Origin: JAGVPT01 sp963717445
GTDB lineage: Bacteria > Bacteroidota > Ignavibacteria > UBA10030 > UBA8401
Direction of reading: 5' to 3'
Length of the DNA: 64,000 nucleotides
Assembly: GCA_963717445.1 (NCBI GenBank)
Contig: OY970334.1
Coordinates: 3,410,001 to 3,474,000 of the forward strand
Shown here: in pieces, positions 55,236 through 64,000 of the stretch
Layout: every line of letters starts with the position of its first letter
Numbering within the stretch: the first letter of the stretch is position 1
Translations under genes and position numbers: made by a program
Notes under the pieces: model-generated
Told to the model about the DNA's origin: nothing
The model's input: only the letters and a program-made list of their open reading frames with translations
Database searches by the model: none

Positions 55236-55748
55236 TTACCGCTCCAGCGCTAAACTCAATGCCGTTGTAAGTTTGAGAACGTCTTGAGTCGTCTTATCAA
55301 GCCTGTTGCTGATGATTGTTACGATGTTTTTGAGTACATGGTATCCGATCTCGTGATCGGATTCTGCAAGCTTGAAAAAATCTTCCTGTGTAATTTCGGC
55401 GATGACACAGTTCGATTTTGCGATAACGCTTGCCGAGCGTTCGGCGTCCTTGTCGAACAACGCCATCTCGCCGAAGAATGCGTAATCGTTTCCCGTCAGC
55501 CTGATGAGCGATTTGTCCCGCTGGTCCATTCCGCGTCCGGCAATTTTCAGGAGAAGCGATTTCGACACTTCCACTTCACCGTCGAGAAGGATGAACATCT
55601 CGGTCCCCTTTGTTCCTTCTTTGATGATCATAGACCCCGCTTCCACCGTTTTTTCTTTGATGATGTGCTTGATCATCTCAAGCTTGTTATCCGATAGCCC
55701 GATGAAGAGGGGGATTTTTTTTAGGAAACCGGTCTCAATTTTTTTCAT
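55236..55748 (-). CDS. cyclic nucleotide-binding domain protein
   Basis: This 170-residue protein is essentially one cNMP-binding fold: FLKKIPLFIGLSDNKLEMIK, IIKEGTKGTEMFILLDGEVEV and FFGEMALFDKDAERSASVIAKS. The last segment matches the phosphate-binding cassette, including the FGExAL element and the R before SASV. No DNA-binding or enzymatic domain follows, only a helical tail. It lies 14 bases downstream of a K+ channel gene, so it may supply ligand sensing to that channel in trans. That is inference. Confidence 0.85.
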   Translation of the reverse strand: MKKIETGFLKKIPLFIGLSDNKLEMIKHIIKEKTVEAGSMIIKEGTKGTEMFILLDGEVEVSKSLLLKIAGRGMDQRDKSLIRLTGNDYAFFGEMALFDKDAERSASVIAKSNCVIAEITQEDFFKLAESDHEIGYHVLKNIVTIISNRLDKTTQDVLKLTTALSLALER

Positions 55749-55762
55749 GGTATAGCCGGGGT

Positions 55763-56947
55763 CTACAATTTGTCGGCATCAATCGTTCCGATGATGACAG
55801 CTAAATCTTTCCTTTGAATCTGGTAATCGAACGGCGGGTTGACCTCAACACGCATCCCAACCCGCTCCGCAACGTTGATTCCTGCTTCTTTAAATTTCCG
55901 CTCGATGAACGTATCGACGGCGGACATATCGTGCGATAGAATATCGCCGAGGCTTACCGTTTCTTCTTCCGTCACAACGCCGATAAGGGTCCAATTTTTT
56001 GTCTTTTTGAAATGGAGAAATACTTCCCCGAATGTCTTGTTGATGAATTCTTCGGGAATAGGGACCCGGTGAATATCGTTGCCATGCTCGTAATCGAGAA
56101 TCTCCATCGCGACTTGAGGAGCCCCTGGGGAAAGAATTTGGTTCGCGAGAAAGAAACCGATGTGCTGGTCGCTTACGATGACATCATCTGCATTCGCCCG
56201 CTTCACATGCTGGTAATTCTCACGGTTGGCGATGTGAGTGAAGACTTTCAATTTCGGGTTCATCGATTTCATCGTGAGCAGGGCAAGCAGGGTTTTTTCG
56301 TCGGACAACTGCCCCGATTGTGAAGTTGCATCGGGAACGATAATGGCCGATTGCGCCGCTCTAATGTTCGCCCGGTGCAGCACAGGCTCGCGCGAATAAT
56401 CGCCGCGGACAAATTTGACGTCCAGGTTCCGGTAGGCTTCACTGACGACTTCCATCAGTTCCGGTTGCGCTTCGTTCGCCAAAACAATTTTCATTGTCCG
56501 GGCTGTCGTGCTGTACCGGTCTAAAATGCGGAGAATCTCTTCGACATGCGAATTCCATCCGCAGATGAGGATGTGGTCTGTAAAATCGATGTCTTGCAAT
56601 CCTTGGCTCTCCTTAATTTTTCTTGCGACGAAAACGGACGATACCGTCGCGGTAAATAGTGAAATTAGAATTATCCCGCTCACGATCGTTATCGAGCCGA
56701 CAATTCTCCCGGCGGTCGTAATAGGCACCTTGTCGCCGTACCCGACGGTCGATATTGTCACGATGGACCACCATATCGCATCGCCGAATGTCTGGAATTG
56801 GCGGGCGTTTGCATCGCGCTCGGACAGGAGCACCAGCAGTGCGGTTGCCGTCACTGCCACAACAATAACGACACTCAATTGTGCAAGCTGGTTCTTCCTC
56901 AGAATTTTTACAGCCTGTGCTATGGCGAGTGAAAAATCCCTTGTCAT
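55763..56947 (-). CDS. two-helix potassium channel with RCK (TrkA-N) domain
   Basis: This 394-residue protein has a helix at about 22-42, a pore loop with the selectivity filter TVGYGD (67-72), a second helix (about 80-108) and a cytoplasmic RCK/NAD-binding domain starting DHILICGWNSHVEEILRIL. It continues to a TrkA-C-like end (about 310-394). This is the MthK-like plan for a gated K+ channel. The glycine pattern of the nucleotide loop is partly changed (GWNSH). It overlaps the M23 peptidase stop by four bases and is followed by the cNMP-binding gene. Confidence 0.92.
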   Translation of the reverse strand: MTRDFSLAIAQAVKILRKNQLAQLSVVIVVAVTATALLVLLSERDANARQFQTFGDAIWWSIVTISTVGYGDKVPITTAGRIVGSITIVSGIILISLFTATVSSVFVARKIKESQGLQDIDFTDHILICGWNSHVEEILRILDRYSTTARTMKIVLANEAQPELMEVVSEAYRNLDVKFVRGDYSREPVLHRANIRAAQSAIIVPDATSQSGQLSDEKTLLALLTMKSMNPKLKVFTHIANRENYQHVKRANADDVIVSDQHIGFFLANQILSPGAPQVAMEILDYEHGNDIHRVPIPEEFINKTFGEVFLHFKKTKNWTLIGVVTEEETVSLGDILSHDMSAVDTFIERKFKEAGINVAERVGMRVEVNPPFDYQIQRKDLAVIIGTIDADKL

Positions 56948-59262
56948 CGGTATACGGAAAACGTTCTTGCAAGATGTGCCGCATTCCCAACGCGGTCTTT
57001 GACTTCGACCTGCACCGAGTAGTGCCCGCGCGGCAACGGGTCAAGAGGAATATAGAATACGATTTTTTTCTCTGGATCATACTCCGGGATAACTCGCACG
57101 CCGTTGAGGAAAACATTGATCTCATCGTCGTCAACCCCCGAAAGGTTATCCCGAACGGAAAAGGAAAACACCGGCCGGCCTTTTACATTGAAGGACGATG
57201 CCCGCCAGCGTTTGATTTTTGGAGGCTGCTCGTCGCGCAAAATGCCAAATGTCCCCAAGGTGTGTCCATTGCGCAGCGTAAGGGTATGCGTTTGGGGAAC
57301 GCGGTCTGTCGCGAGAAATTTCCAACCGCCGCCGTTGTTCACGTACATCGCAATCTTTTTATCCGATTCGTATTCCTCGGGATACCGCAATGTTGCCTTA
57401 ATGGCCCCCTGCAGCAAAACGTCGCCGGGCTGGACATCGTACCGCGTCTCACTGATTTTCTCTATTGTTGGATGGAGTGGGGCGTACACTGTTCCCGGCT
57501 CAAACGTCACAGTCATATTGCCGTCGTCAGACTGAATTGTTCCCTCTCGGTCCGGAGAGATGGTGGTCAGTGAGAATGAATCGAAGACTTCCGACTGTTT
57601 ACCCGCAATTTCACAAAATGCTTTGAGATATACCATGCCGCTGAATGTCGGCGACAATCTGTACACTCCGCTGTAGTTGTTCATGTCGATTGCCCGCAGA
57701 GGGATGGAAGCCGTAATGTTTCCCTGCTGGGCTTGCAGGGAGGGTATTTCGGAAAATGGCGTGCCGGATTCGATCCATACTCTCAAAAACGATCCGTCAA
57801 CGTCGCTCGATAACTCTGCCTTTCCAGTGGCAGGAGGTCGCTTGAGAAAATAGTAGACCGGGAACGACCGCGTCCCCCAAATATTTCTTGCCACTGCTCG
57901 AACGACATCTGCTCCATCGAGGCTCCCGGGGAGGGACAAAGAATCTTCCTTCAATTCCAGTGTGCGGGTATCATAGTTCTCCACGTTCCATTGTCTGGAC
58001 GAAAAAGTTTTCGTACCAATTTCCACTGCCGCAACGTTCCGGCTATGTGGCAAATATACAGTTACCGATTCGTCGTTCACTCTCGAAATTTCAACCGTCG
58101 GAGGATGATTGAGCACGAATGCCCCGGTGAGTTCGGAAGAATTTCCGGAATAATCTGACGCGATGATCTTGAAATGGTGCAATCCCTCTGAAAAATTTTT
58201 CAACGCGACCACGCCGTCAAATTCGTTTCGCCGATTGTAAAACGGCAGTGTGTTGCCTTCATCCACATAGAGTTTTTGAAATCTTCCTCGTTTCTCTTTC
58301 CAAAGAGCCCAATCGAAATCGACTCCGACCTGCCGCGTTTCGTCTTCCGGAAAACGATTGCGCTGCGATGTGAAAATTGTAGTCCCATCGACTTGAAACT
58401 CGAACGCGTACACGCTCGATCGGTAACGTGTGTTGTTCACTCTGTCCGCTGCGTCGATAGAAAAGCCGAGCGAGCCGGTGCCCCGAATGACTTCGGCAAC
58501 GGTATACGACGACGCGCTTCGAGCGTGCACCGTGTACACTTTAGGGGAAAAATCGTAATCAACGAAGGAATATTCGTCCATGGGCGTGACTGCAAGATGC
58601 CGGATAATCGGCGGCTCGGTATCGGTGAACCGTCTGATGTTCGGGAAGAGAAGAGGATTGACGGGATTGAAATTTTCATCCCGGATCTCAAAATGCAAAT
58701 GAGCATCACCGGTGCCGCTTTCTCCGCTGTACGCGACAACATCCCCTTTTCGAACAGGGTATTCACCCGGCTGAAATTTCATTTTGATGGAAAATTTGCC
58801 CTGCTTGAGTTGTTCCGCCCGGACAGCTCGCTCGAGTTTATTCTTGAAAGCGCTGAGGTGAGCGTATGTAGTATAAAAACCGTCTGCATGCCGGAGCACC
58901 AGGTATCTGCCGTATCCATACGGTGAAACCTCTATACGTGCAACGTAGCCATCGCGAGAAGCATAGACTTCAACGCCGATCTTATTACCCGTTCCAATAT
59001 CAATGCCGGCATGGAAATGTGATGAACGGAATTCGGCAAAGGACGAGGTAATTTTCGGCGGGGCGTTGATGGGCCAGTTGTAATCTTCAATGTCCGTCCT
59101 GATCGAATCGAACGGAGCGTAGAACGCTTCAACCGACGAAGCGCGTGGCTCCTCGCTATGGACAGGCGGGCCATACGCGAAACTCAGCAATGACAATGAT
59201 GCAGCAACGATACCCGCTGCAAGCATCGATGAAAGAACAACGTGTGTGCGCAGAGGCTTCAC
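56944..59262 (-). CDS. M23 family metallopeptidase with Ig-like C-terminal part
   Basis: This 772-residue protein has an N-terminal membrane anchor or signal (SSMLAAGIVAASLSLLSFAYG). The LytM/M23 domain (about 70-215) has zinc ligands in HFHAGIDIG and GDAHLHFEIRD and the conserved TYAHLSAF. A long C-terminal region of beta-sandwich-like sequence follows, ending RGHYSVQVEVKDRVGNAAHL. It probably cleaves peptidoglycan cross-bridges in the periplasm. The start is GTG at 59262, overlapping the FAH stop (GTGA). The size is large for the family because of the C-terminal extension. Confidence 0.9.
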   Translation of the reverse strand: MKPLRTHVVLSSMLAAGIVAASLSLLSFAYGPPVHSEEPRASSVEAFYAPFDSIRTDIEDYNWPINAPPKITSSFAEFRSSHFHAGIDIGTGNKIGVEVYASRDGYVARIEVSPYGYGRYLVLRHADGFYTTYAHLSAFKNKLERAVRAEQLKQGKFSIKMKFQPGEYPVRKGDVVAYSGESGTGDAHLHFEIRDENFNPVNPLLFPNIRRFTDTEPPIIRHLAVTPMDEYSFVDYDFSPKVYTVHARSASSYTVAEVIRGTGSLGFSIDAADRVNNTRYRSSVYAFEFQVDGTTIFTSQRNRFPEDETRQVGVDFDWALWKEKRGRFQKLYVDEGNTLPFYNRRNEFDGVVALKNFSEGLHHFKIIASDYSGNSSELTGAFVLNHPPTVEISRVNDESVTVYLPHSRNVAAVEIGTKTFSSRQWNVENYDTRTLELKEDSLSLPGSLDGADVVRAVARNIWGTRSFPVYYFLKRPPATGKAELSSDVDGSFLRVWIESGTPFSEIPSLQAQQGNITASIPLRAIDMNNYSGVYRLSPTFSGMVYLKAFCEIAGKQSEVFDSFSLTTISPDREGTIQSDDGNMTVTFEPGTVYAPLHPTIEKISETRYDVQPGDVLLQGAIKATLRYPEEYESDKKIAMYVNNGGGWKFLATDRVPQTHTLTLRNGHTLGTFGILRDEQPPKIKRWRASSFNVKGRPVFSFSVRDNLSGVDDDEINVFLNGVRVIPEYDPEKKIVFYIPLDPLPRGHYSVQVEVKDRVGNAAHLARTFSVYR

Positions 59263-59948
59263 GCCGTAACCTTTGAAGATTGAGATTGACCGGATATTAT
59301 CGGGTGCCGCAGTTTTCCGATTCCGGGAATTTCCGCTTCAATAACATCTCCAGCCACAACTTTTCCTACCCCTTCAGGGGTGCCGGTGTAAATGATGTCC
59401 CCTTCTTCAAGCGTGAAAATTGATGAAAGGAATGCAATGATGTAGTCAATTTTATAGATCATATTCGACGTGTTGGAATGTTGCCGCTCCTTGCCATTCA
59501 CGCTCAATTTGATTTCCAAGTTATCCGGGTTGCTCACAAGAGATTTGGAAATGAACGGTGAAAGCGGCGCCGACGTATCAAACCCTTTTGCGATCGACCA
59601 GGGATTTCCTGCAGCCCGTGCCTCTTTTTGCCGGTCACGCATGGTCATATCCAACCCGATTCCATATCCTTCTACATAATCGAGCGCTTTTGATTGGGGG
59701 ATATTTTTACCTTGCCTGCCGAGCAAAACAGTCAATTCAACCTCATGGTGAACGTCATCCGAAATCTTTGGCAGGACGATCGCGTGGCCGTTCTCGATAA
59801 TGGCGGTCGACGGTTTTAGAAAAATGATGGGAGAGGAAGGTGCAGTCGACCCCATTTCTTTCGCATGGTTTGCATAGTTTTGTCCCAGGCAAAGAATTTT
59901 TCCTACCGTGTACGTTTTGTTAGAAGGAAGAAGTGTAACAGTATTCAT
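59259..59948 (-). CDS. fumarylacetoacetate hydrolase family protein
   Basis: This 229-residue protein has the FAH-fold signature. The elements are KILCLGQNYANHAKEMGS, PIIFLKPSTAIIENG, the metal-binding HHEVELTVLLGRQGKNI, GYGIGLDMTMRDRQ and YTGTPEGVGKVVAGD. The E-x-E metal ligands are present (HHEVEL). Members hydrolyse acylpyruvates or decarboxylate oxaloacetate; which applies here is unknown. The ATG at 59948 is preferred over a TTG two codons upstream. It heads the minus-strand run and is divergent from purM. Confidence 0.9.
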   Translation of the reverse strand: MNTVTLLPSNKTYTVGKILCLGQNYANHAKEMGSTAPSSPIIFLKPSTAIIENGHAIVLPKISDDVHHEVELTVLLGRQGKNIPQSKALDYVEGYGIGLDMTMRDRQKEARAAGNPWSIAKGFDTSAPLSPFISKSLVSNPDNLEIKLSVNGKERQHSNTSNMIYKIDYIIAFLSSIFTLEEGDIIYTGTPEGVGKVVAGDVIEAEIPGIGKLRHPIISGQSQSSKVTA

Positions 59949-60130
59949 TCGCAATTAAGAACGGTGGTAAGCATTTAAAAATATAGTCAAGAGGTGAGAC
60001 TTTATCAAGGGAGCGTTGAAGTAAACCCTTGTAAGATGCAAAGAAAAATCCGTTCAGATTTTTTAAATAACAGTTTCAATTTCGGAAAAATTTTTCTACA
60101 TTAAGCCAGCGGAAAAACCGAAGGGAAAAA

Positions 60131-61132
60131 TTGTCGCAAACATATAGAAAAGCTGGCGTTAATATTGTTGCAGGTGAAGTTGTTGTTGAGAGGATTAAAC
60201 GCAACCTTCGTTCTACGTTTACCAAAAATGTTTTAGGGGATATAGGTCTATTTGGCGCATTTTACAGGGCTTCGTTTCCCGGTGTGAAGGAGCCTGTGCT
60301 TGTCTCAAGCGTAGATGGGGTCGGCACAAAGCTCAAGATTGCATTCGCGTTGAAACGGTATGATACGGTAGGGCAGGACCTTGTAAATCATTGTGTCAAT
60401 GATATCGCTGTGTGCGGGGCCACACCTCTTTACTTCATGGATTATTTCGCAACCGGCAAGCTCTCTCCGAAAATTGCGGAACAAGTCGTCTCCGGTTTTG
60501 TCAAAGCATGCAAGCGAAACTCTTGTTCCATTATAGGAGGTGAGACGGCGGAGATGCCGGGCATATATCGCGATGGAGAGTTTGATATTGCCGGGACAAT
60601 TGTCGGGGTTGTTGAGAAGAAGAAGATGATTGACGGCAAAAGGATCAAAGCCGGCGATGTTCTTATTGGTCTTCCGTCGACTGGACTCCATACCAACGGA
60701 TACTCTCTTGCTCGAAAAGCTCTTCTTCCGCGAATCGCACTCCGAAAATTCCGCCCAGAACTGAATAGTTCCCTGGGCGATGCGTTGCTTGCCGTGCACC
60801 GTTCCTATCTCTCGCCGATCACGCGCCTTCTTTCCGGGAACTGTGTTTTGGGGATGTCCCATATCACAGGGGGAGGGATCGTCGGCAACACGATGAGAAT
60901 TATACCGAAAGGCTTGCGGATTTCAATTGACTGGAACTCATGGGAGCGGCCGCCGATCTTCTCGCTCATTCAAAAGACAGGCAGGGTTCCTGAAAGCGAT
61001 ATGCGCAAAACTTTTAACTTAGGTATCGGTTTAATATTCGTTGTTTCACCGCATAGGGCTGATATTGCAAACCGCTTATTAAAGCAACAAAACGAAGTTC
61101 CGTTCGTAATAGGTGAAGTCGTCAAGGTGTAA
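60131..61132 (+). CDS. purM: phosphoribosylformylglycinamidine cyclo-ligase
   Basis: This 333-residue AIR synthetase makes the imidazole ring in purine synthesis. It has YRKAGVNIVAGEVVVERIKR, VSSVDGVGTKLKIAF, HCVNDIAVCGATPLYFMDY, IIGGETAEMPGIY and ITGGGIVGNTMRIIP. The start is TTG at 60131, preceded by AAGGGAAAAA; no ATG gives the full N terminus. No other pur genes are near. The element downstream is an insertion sequence, 100 bases after the stop. Confidence 0.95.
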   Translation: MSQTYRKAGVNIVAGEVVVERIKRNLRSTFTKNVLGDIGLFGAFYRASFPGVKEPVLVSSVDGVGTKLKIAFALKRYDTVGQDLVNHCVNDIAVCGATPLYFMDYFATGKLSPKIAEQVVSGFVKACKRNSCSIIGGETAEMPGIYRDGEFDIAGTIVGVVEKKKMIDGKRIKAGDVLIGLPSTGLHTNGYSLARKALLPRIALRKFRPELNSSLGDALLAVHRSYLSPITRLLSGNCVLGMSHITGGGIVGNTMRIIPKGLRISIDWNSWERPPIFSLIQKTGRVPESDMRKTFNLGIGLIFVVSPHRADIANRLLKQQNEVPFVIGEVVKV

Positions 61133-61232
61133 AAAATAGCGGCGTGGCCGGCGAAGGTTTTTTTTCGTGAGTTATGAGGTACGCGACTTCTGAATAATTT
61201 TATAGGATGGCTCACGCAAATCCATAGGGATG

Positions 61233-62870
61233 GAGACTGTGTAAAAACTGAGGCACGTTCTTTGACATGTAAGCTCCCCTTTGACGACCCGCCTGGTCCG
61301 TTGGGAACGAAGCTCTCCGCGGGGCAACTATGGCGTTTGAAGGTGGAGGATGAGTTTCTGAGTTCCTATGATATTGAGCACTCGTTTGATATTGTATGTG
61401 AGATTGATCAGCGCGACTTCACCGGCAACATTCTTGAGGCGGCGTAAGAGCAATGTTCCATAGCCCCAGATTTTCTTAATGGTGCCAAAGATATGTTCGA
61501 TGACGGCCTTACGGTGTTTGATGATGTCGGCTTCCCGCGCTAGGCGTTGCTTGAGTCGGTCCAGGACAGCTTCATGTTCCCAACGGTACACGTATCGGCC
61601 ACGTGGTGAAGTTGTGCACAGCCTACGAACAGGACAGTCTCGACACGCCCTGGTTCGATAGATACGAATGAGGCGACTGTCTTGTTTGTGAGTGGTTGTA
61701 TAATACTGTAATGGATGTCCTTGTGGACAACGATAGGTATCGGAGGTCTGGTCATAGATAAACTTATCGTGGTAATAGTCCGGTGCTGGCACGTTGGTCT
61801 TCTTCGAGATTTTAGGCTCTGGCACAGGAACATAGGTAGTGATCCCGCTGTCTTCGCAGCTTTTGAGATCAACGGTGTCGTAGTAACCGGCATCAGCGCA
61901 GACATTGAGCGTTTCAACACCGAGCATTTGTTTGGCTGCCAGGGCCATCGATGAGAGATGATTGCTATCAGCGGCATCCTGTGTCAGTTCGTAGTCCACA
62001 ATAAGCTTATGTTTGGCATCGACGGCTGTTTGCACGGCATAGGCCCCTTCGATGCGGCGTTCGTTCTTCATTAATCGGCAGTCAGGATCGGTTAATGAGA
62101 CGTACTTGTCACCACTTCGTTCAAGCTCGGTGCAAGCTTCTTCAAGATGTTCTTTCTGCTGATGGAGCAAGGCGATTTTCTTTTGGAGTGCTTCTTTGCT
62201 GAGCGGTACAGAAGTTCTTGTATTTTCATCAGCATGATCGTTGTGGTCGAGTTGCGCAAGATAGTCCTTGATCGACTCATTGATGCGAGCAATACTTTTG
62301 TCCAGTTGTTTCTTATCTTTGATGCGATCGCGGGCATTGGAGGCCGTAAATTTCGTGCTGTCGATAGCCACCAATTCGTTACCGAAGAGTTCCAATTCTT
62401 TACAGATAAGCACGAACTGCTTGAACACAGCCCGGAGCGCTGTGGTATTGTTCTTACGGAAGTTGTTGATGGTCTTGTGATCGGGCGAGAGGCGTTTCAA
62501 CAACCAGAAGACTTCGAGATTGCGTGTTGTCTCGCGTTCCAGCAAACGGCTGGAACGAATGCGGTTGAGGTAGCCGTAGAGGTACAGCTTCAACAAATCC
62601 TTCGGATCGTACAGGTGGACGTCCGGTCTCTTCGACTGTCGCATGCGAGAATCCCAAACTGCGCATTGCCAGATTGTCCACGAAGGCATCGAGGAAGCGC
62701 ACGGGATTCTCAGGACTCAGGTAATCCTCGACCGCTTCCGGAAACATAGTGATTTGCTCTCGTGCTATACCGCTGATATGATCCATGGAATTGGGCTATC
62801 AATGTGATACAAATGTTTTCGTGTTAGACGTACAAACAACCAAAAGGTTTCCGAGTTTTTACACAGTCTC
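61233..62870. mobile_element. insertion sequence, IS1182-like, with 17-bp terminal inverted repeats
   Basis: GAGACTGTGTAAAAACT at 61233-61249 is repeated inverted at 62854-62870. The tetranucleotide GATG lies directly outside both ends (61229-61232 and 62871-62874), a likely target duplication. The 1638-base element carries one transposase gene on the minus strand, interrupted by a frameshift. The intact ends and target duplication suggest a recent insertion. Confidence 0.88.
61328..62786 (-). pseudogene. IS1182-family DDE transposase, frameshifted
   Basis: The N-terminal part is in frame 62454-62786 (ITMFPEAVEDYLSPENPVRF, GFSHATVEETGRPP) and the rest in frame 61328-62689. The rest contains YDPKDLLKLYLYGYLNRIRS, the DDE region (DAADSNHLSSMA, VCADAGYYDTVDL) and the final HRKAVIEHIFGTIKKIWGYG with its glutamate. 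The family normally reads GRPPYDPKDLL without interruption. Here one extra G in CCACCTGTACGAT (62609 on the plus strand) shifts the frame. Programmed frameshifting is not usual in this family, so this is an error or a recent inactivation. Confidence 0.85.
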
Positions 62871-63006
62871 GATGGCTTCGCCAGACGCAAAGTGGCAAAA
62901 TGATTTAAAAACAGAGTCTTTGCGACTTGGTGAGAGGCGATTTTTCAGATGTCTCGATATCTAAATAAAACAATGATGAATACTATTTTCGAATGTGAAA
63001 GGATAA

Positions 63007-64000
63007 ATGGTTAAAGAAATGGCATCCGATTGGCAGTCTCCTAATAATCTCGAGTTGCCAAAAGAAGAATTGCGAAACCGGCTTCTTGAAGCCCAGAGCT
63101 TTTCTAAAAAAATTAGCACCCTCAATGAAATTTCTCTTAAGATCGATGAGACGACTTCACGTGATCAAATCTTGGAAGTTCTTCGTGCCGAACTATCTTG
63201 GCTCATCGAAGGAGAATGCGCTTTCATTTGTCTGCTCACCAGGAACAAATCTCACTATAGCATCAATACCCTCAGTCGTGTTGCTGACTCGCTCGACATC
63301 AATCACGAGCTGTTCGCCGTTAACGTGGGCATGCCCGGATGGACTATCCAGAACCAGGCGGGAATTTTTGTCGATGTCGAGTCCGCCCCCGCATTCAGTC
63401 CATTGCTTGAAGGGAAGTTTGTCGAGGTTGGGATCAAATCATTGTTGATCGTCCCTCTTCGGACAAGCGCGGAAGTGATAGGGTCGATCGGTTTTGGATC
63501 GGCGAGGCTTAGCGCCTACAACCAGCCTGATCTTTGGCTCGCTCAATTACTCAGCTTCCACATCGCAATGGCACTTCGCCACACGGCGATGTTCGATAAC
63601 GCGCAGAAACGATTGTCTCAAATCGAGCTGGTGAACCGCATTGCGGGCCGGTTAACGTCGACGCTCGACCTAGACAAGATGCTCGAATTTGCTGCTGAAG
63701 CAATGCAGAAAAATTTTGCCTACTTCGACGTGACGATTTTTATGATAGACAAAGAGACAAAGGACCTGGTGCTCGTTGCCCATTCGGGGAATTACGTCGA
63801 TTTTCTCCCTCACGGATACCGTCAAAAAACCGGACATGGAATAGTCGGGTGGGTCGGCAAGTACGGGGAAAAAATATTGGCGAACGACGTATCCACGGAG
63901 AGCAGGTATCTCGCGTTTGCCTATCATAATACGAATTCCGAGCTGGCTCTCCCGATAAAAGTGGGCACGGAAGTGGTAGGCGTTCTCAATATCGAAGATA
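63007..64000 (+). CDS. GAF-domain sensor protein, 3' end beyond the window
   Basis: An ATG at 63007 (alternative ATG at 63019) opens a frame with no stop to the window edge, 331 codons. After a helical start (KEELRNRLLEAQSFSKKIST) there are two GAF domains. The first (about 45-190) includes VNVGMPGWTIQNQAGIFVDV and SLLIVPLRTSAEVIGSIGFG. The second (from about 215) includes FDVTIFMIDKETKDLVLVAH, GIVGWVGKYGEKILANDVS and ELALPIKVGTEVVGVLNIED. The output domain (kinase, phosphatase, cyclase or regulator) lies outside. The upstream IS ends 136 bases before the start. Confidence 0.85.
   Translation, partial: MVKEMASDWQSPNNLELPKEELRNRLLEAQSFSKKISTLNEISLKIDETTSRDQILEVLRAELSWLIEGECAFICLLTRNKSHYSINTLSRVADSLDINHELFAVNVGMPGWTIQNQAGIFVDVESAPAFSPLLEGKFVEVGIKSLLIVPLRTSAEVIGSIGFGSARLSAYNQPDLWLAQLLSFHIAMALRHTAMFDNAQKRLSQIELVNRIAGRLTSTLDLDKMLEFAAEAMQKNFAYFDVTIFMIDKETKDLVLVAHSGNYVDFLPHGYRQKTGHGIVGWVGKYGEKILANDVSTESRYLAFAYHNTNSELALPIKVGTEVVGVLNIED

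Noticed and set aside
62147..62749. 200-codon plus-strand open frame inside the IS
   Set aside because: Antisense to the transposase; the second gene expected in some IS families is not recognisable here.

Overview
The window is about 64 kb of bacterial chromosome at roughly 50% GC, probably from the Bacteroidota/Chlorobi superphylum and most like Ignavibacteria. The evidence is three proteins with the C-terminal sorting tail built on 'YPNPFNPTT' (type IX secretion), a PorV/PorQ-type outer-membrane protein, an ExbB-ExbD-ExbD-TonB locus of the Bacteroidota kind, and the malic enzyme-phosphotransacetylase and PabB-PabC fusions. Assignment below phylum level is inference. I found no rRNA, tRNA or CRISPR array.

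Layout. 0-5.7 kb: malic enzyme, then a MacA/ABC ATPase/MacB-type export operon whose adaptor gene is frameshifted. 5.8-19 kb: housekeeping genes on the plus strand (MTHF reductase, class II aldolase, D-Ala-D-Ala ligase, DivIC-like protein, RarA, ROK kinase, frameshifted LptD-like protein, YyaL-like protein) with one uracil methyltransferase on the minus strand. Two short inverted-repeat elements that look like MITEs sit in the gaps at 9.3 and 12.7 kb. 19.4-26.3 kb: a compact locus of STAS protein, ExbB, two ExbD, TonB, small membrane protein, phosphate-binding-like lipoprotein, TPR protein and another lipoprotein, closed by a clear terminator. 26.4-34.8 kb: AMMECR1 and MEMO1 family proteins (AmmeMemoRadiSam A and B), a DUF2520 Rossmann protein, a PHP phosphatase, a sugar nucleotidyltransferase, glycyl-tRNA synthetase, a CPBP protease and a TPR protein, many overlapping by four bases. 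34.8-42.9 kb: a minus-strand type IX block with a PorV/PorQ protein, a broken beta-helix protein and two mosaic paralogues in tandem, with an attC-like inverted repeat between the paralogues. 43-49 kb: an Ig-like lipoprotein, a DEAD-box helicase, two SPOR proteins and a frameshifted deoC. 49.3-60 kb: a long minus-strand run (FAH-family hydrolase, M23 peptidase, K+ channel, cyclic-nucleotide-binding protein, ValRS, esterase, PabBC) with short gaps or overlaps. 60-64 kb: purM, an insertion sequence with intact ends but a frameshifted transposase, and the start of a two-GAF sensor protein that runs off the window.

The most unusual property is the number of broken frames. Five genes carry a single-base frame error, a sixth probably does, and one of the five also has an in-frame stop just before its sorting tail. 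Five of the six frame errors are repaired by dropping one G (or its complement), and four of these five lie in or next to a GTAC tetramer. That points to systematic sequencing error at a sequence motif as much as to real gene decay, so each pseudogene call here is conditional.
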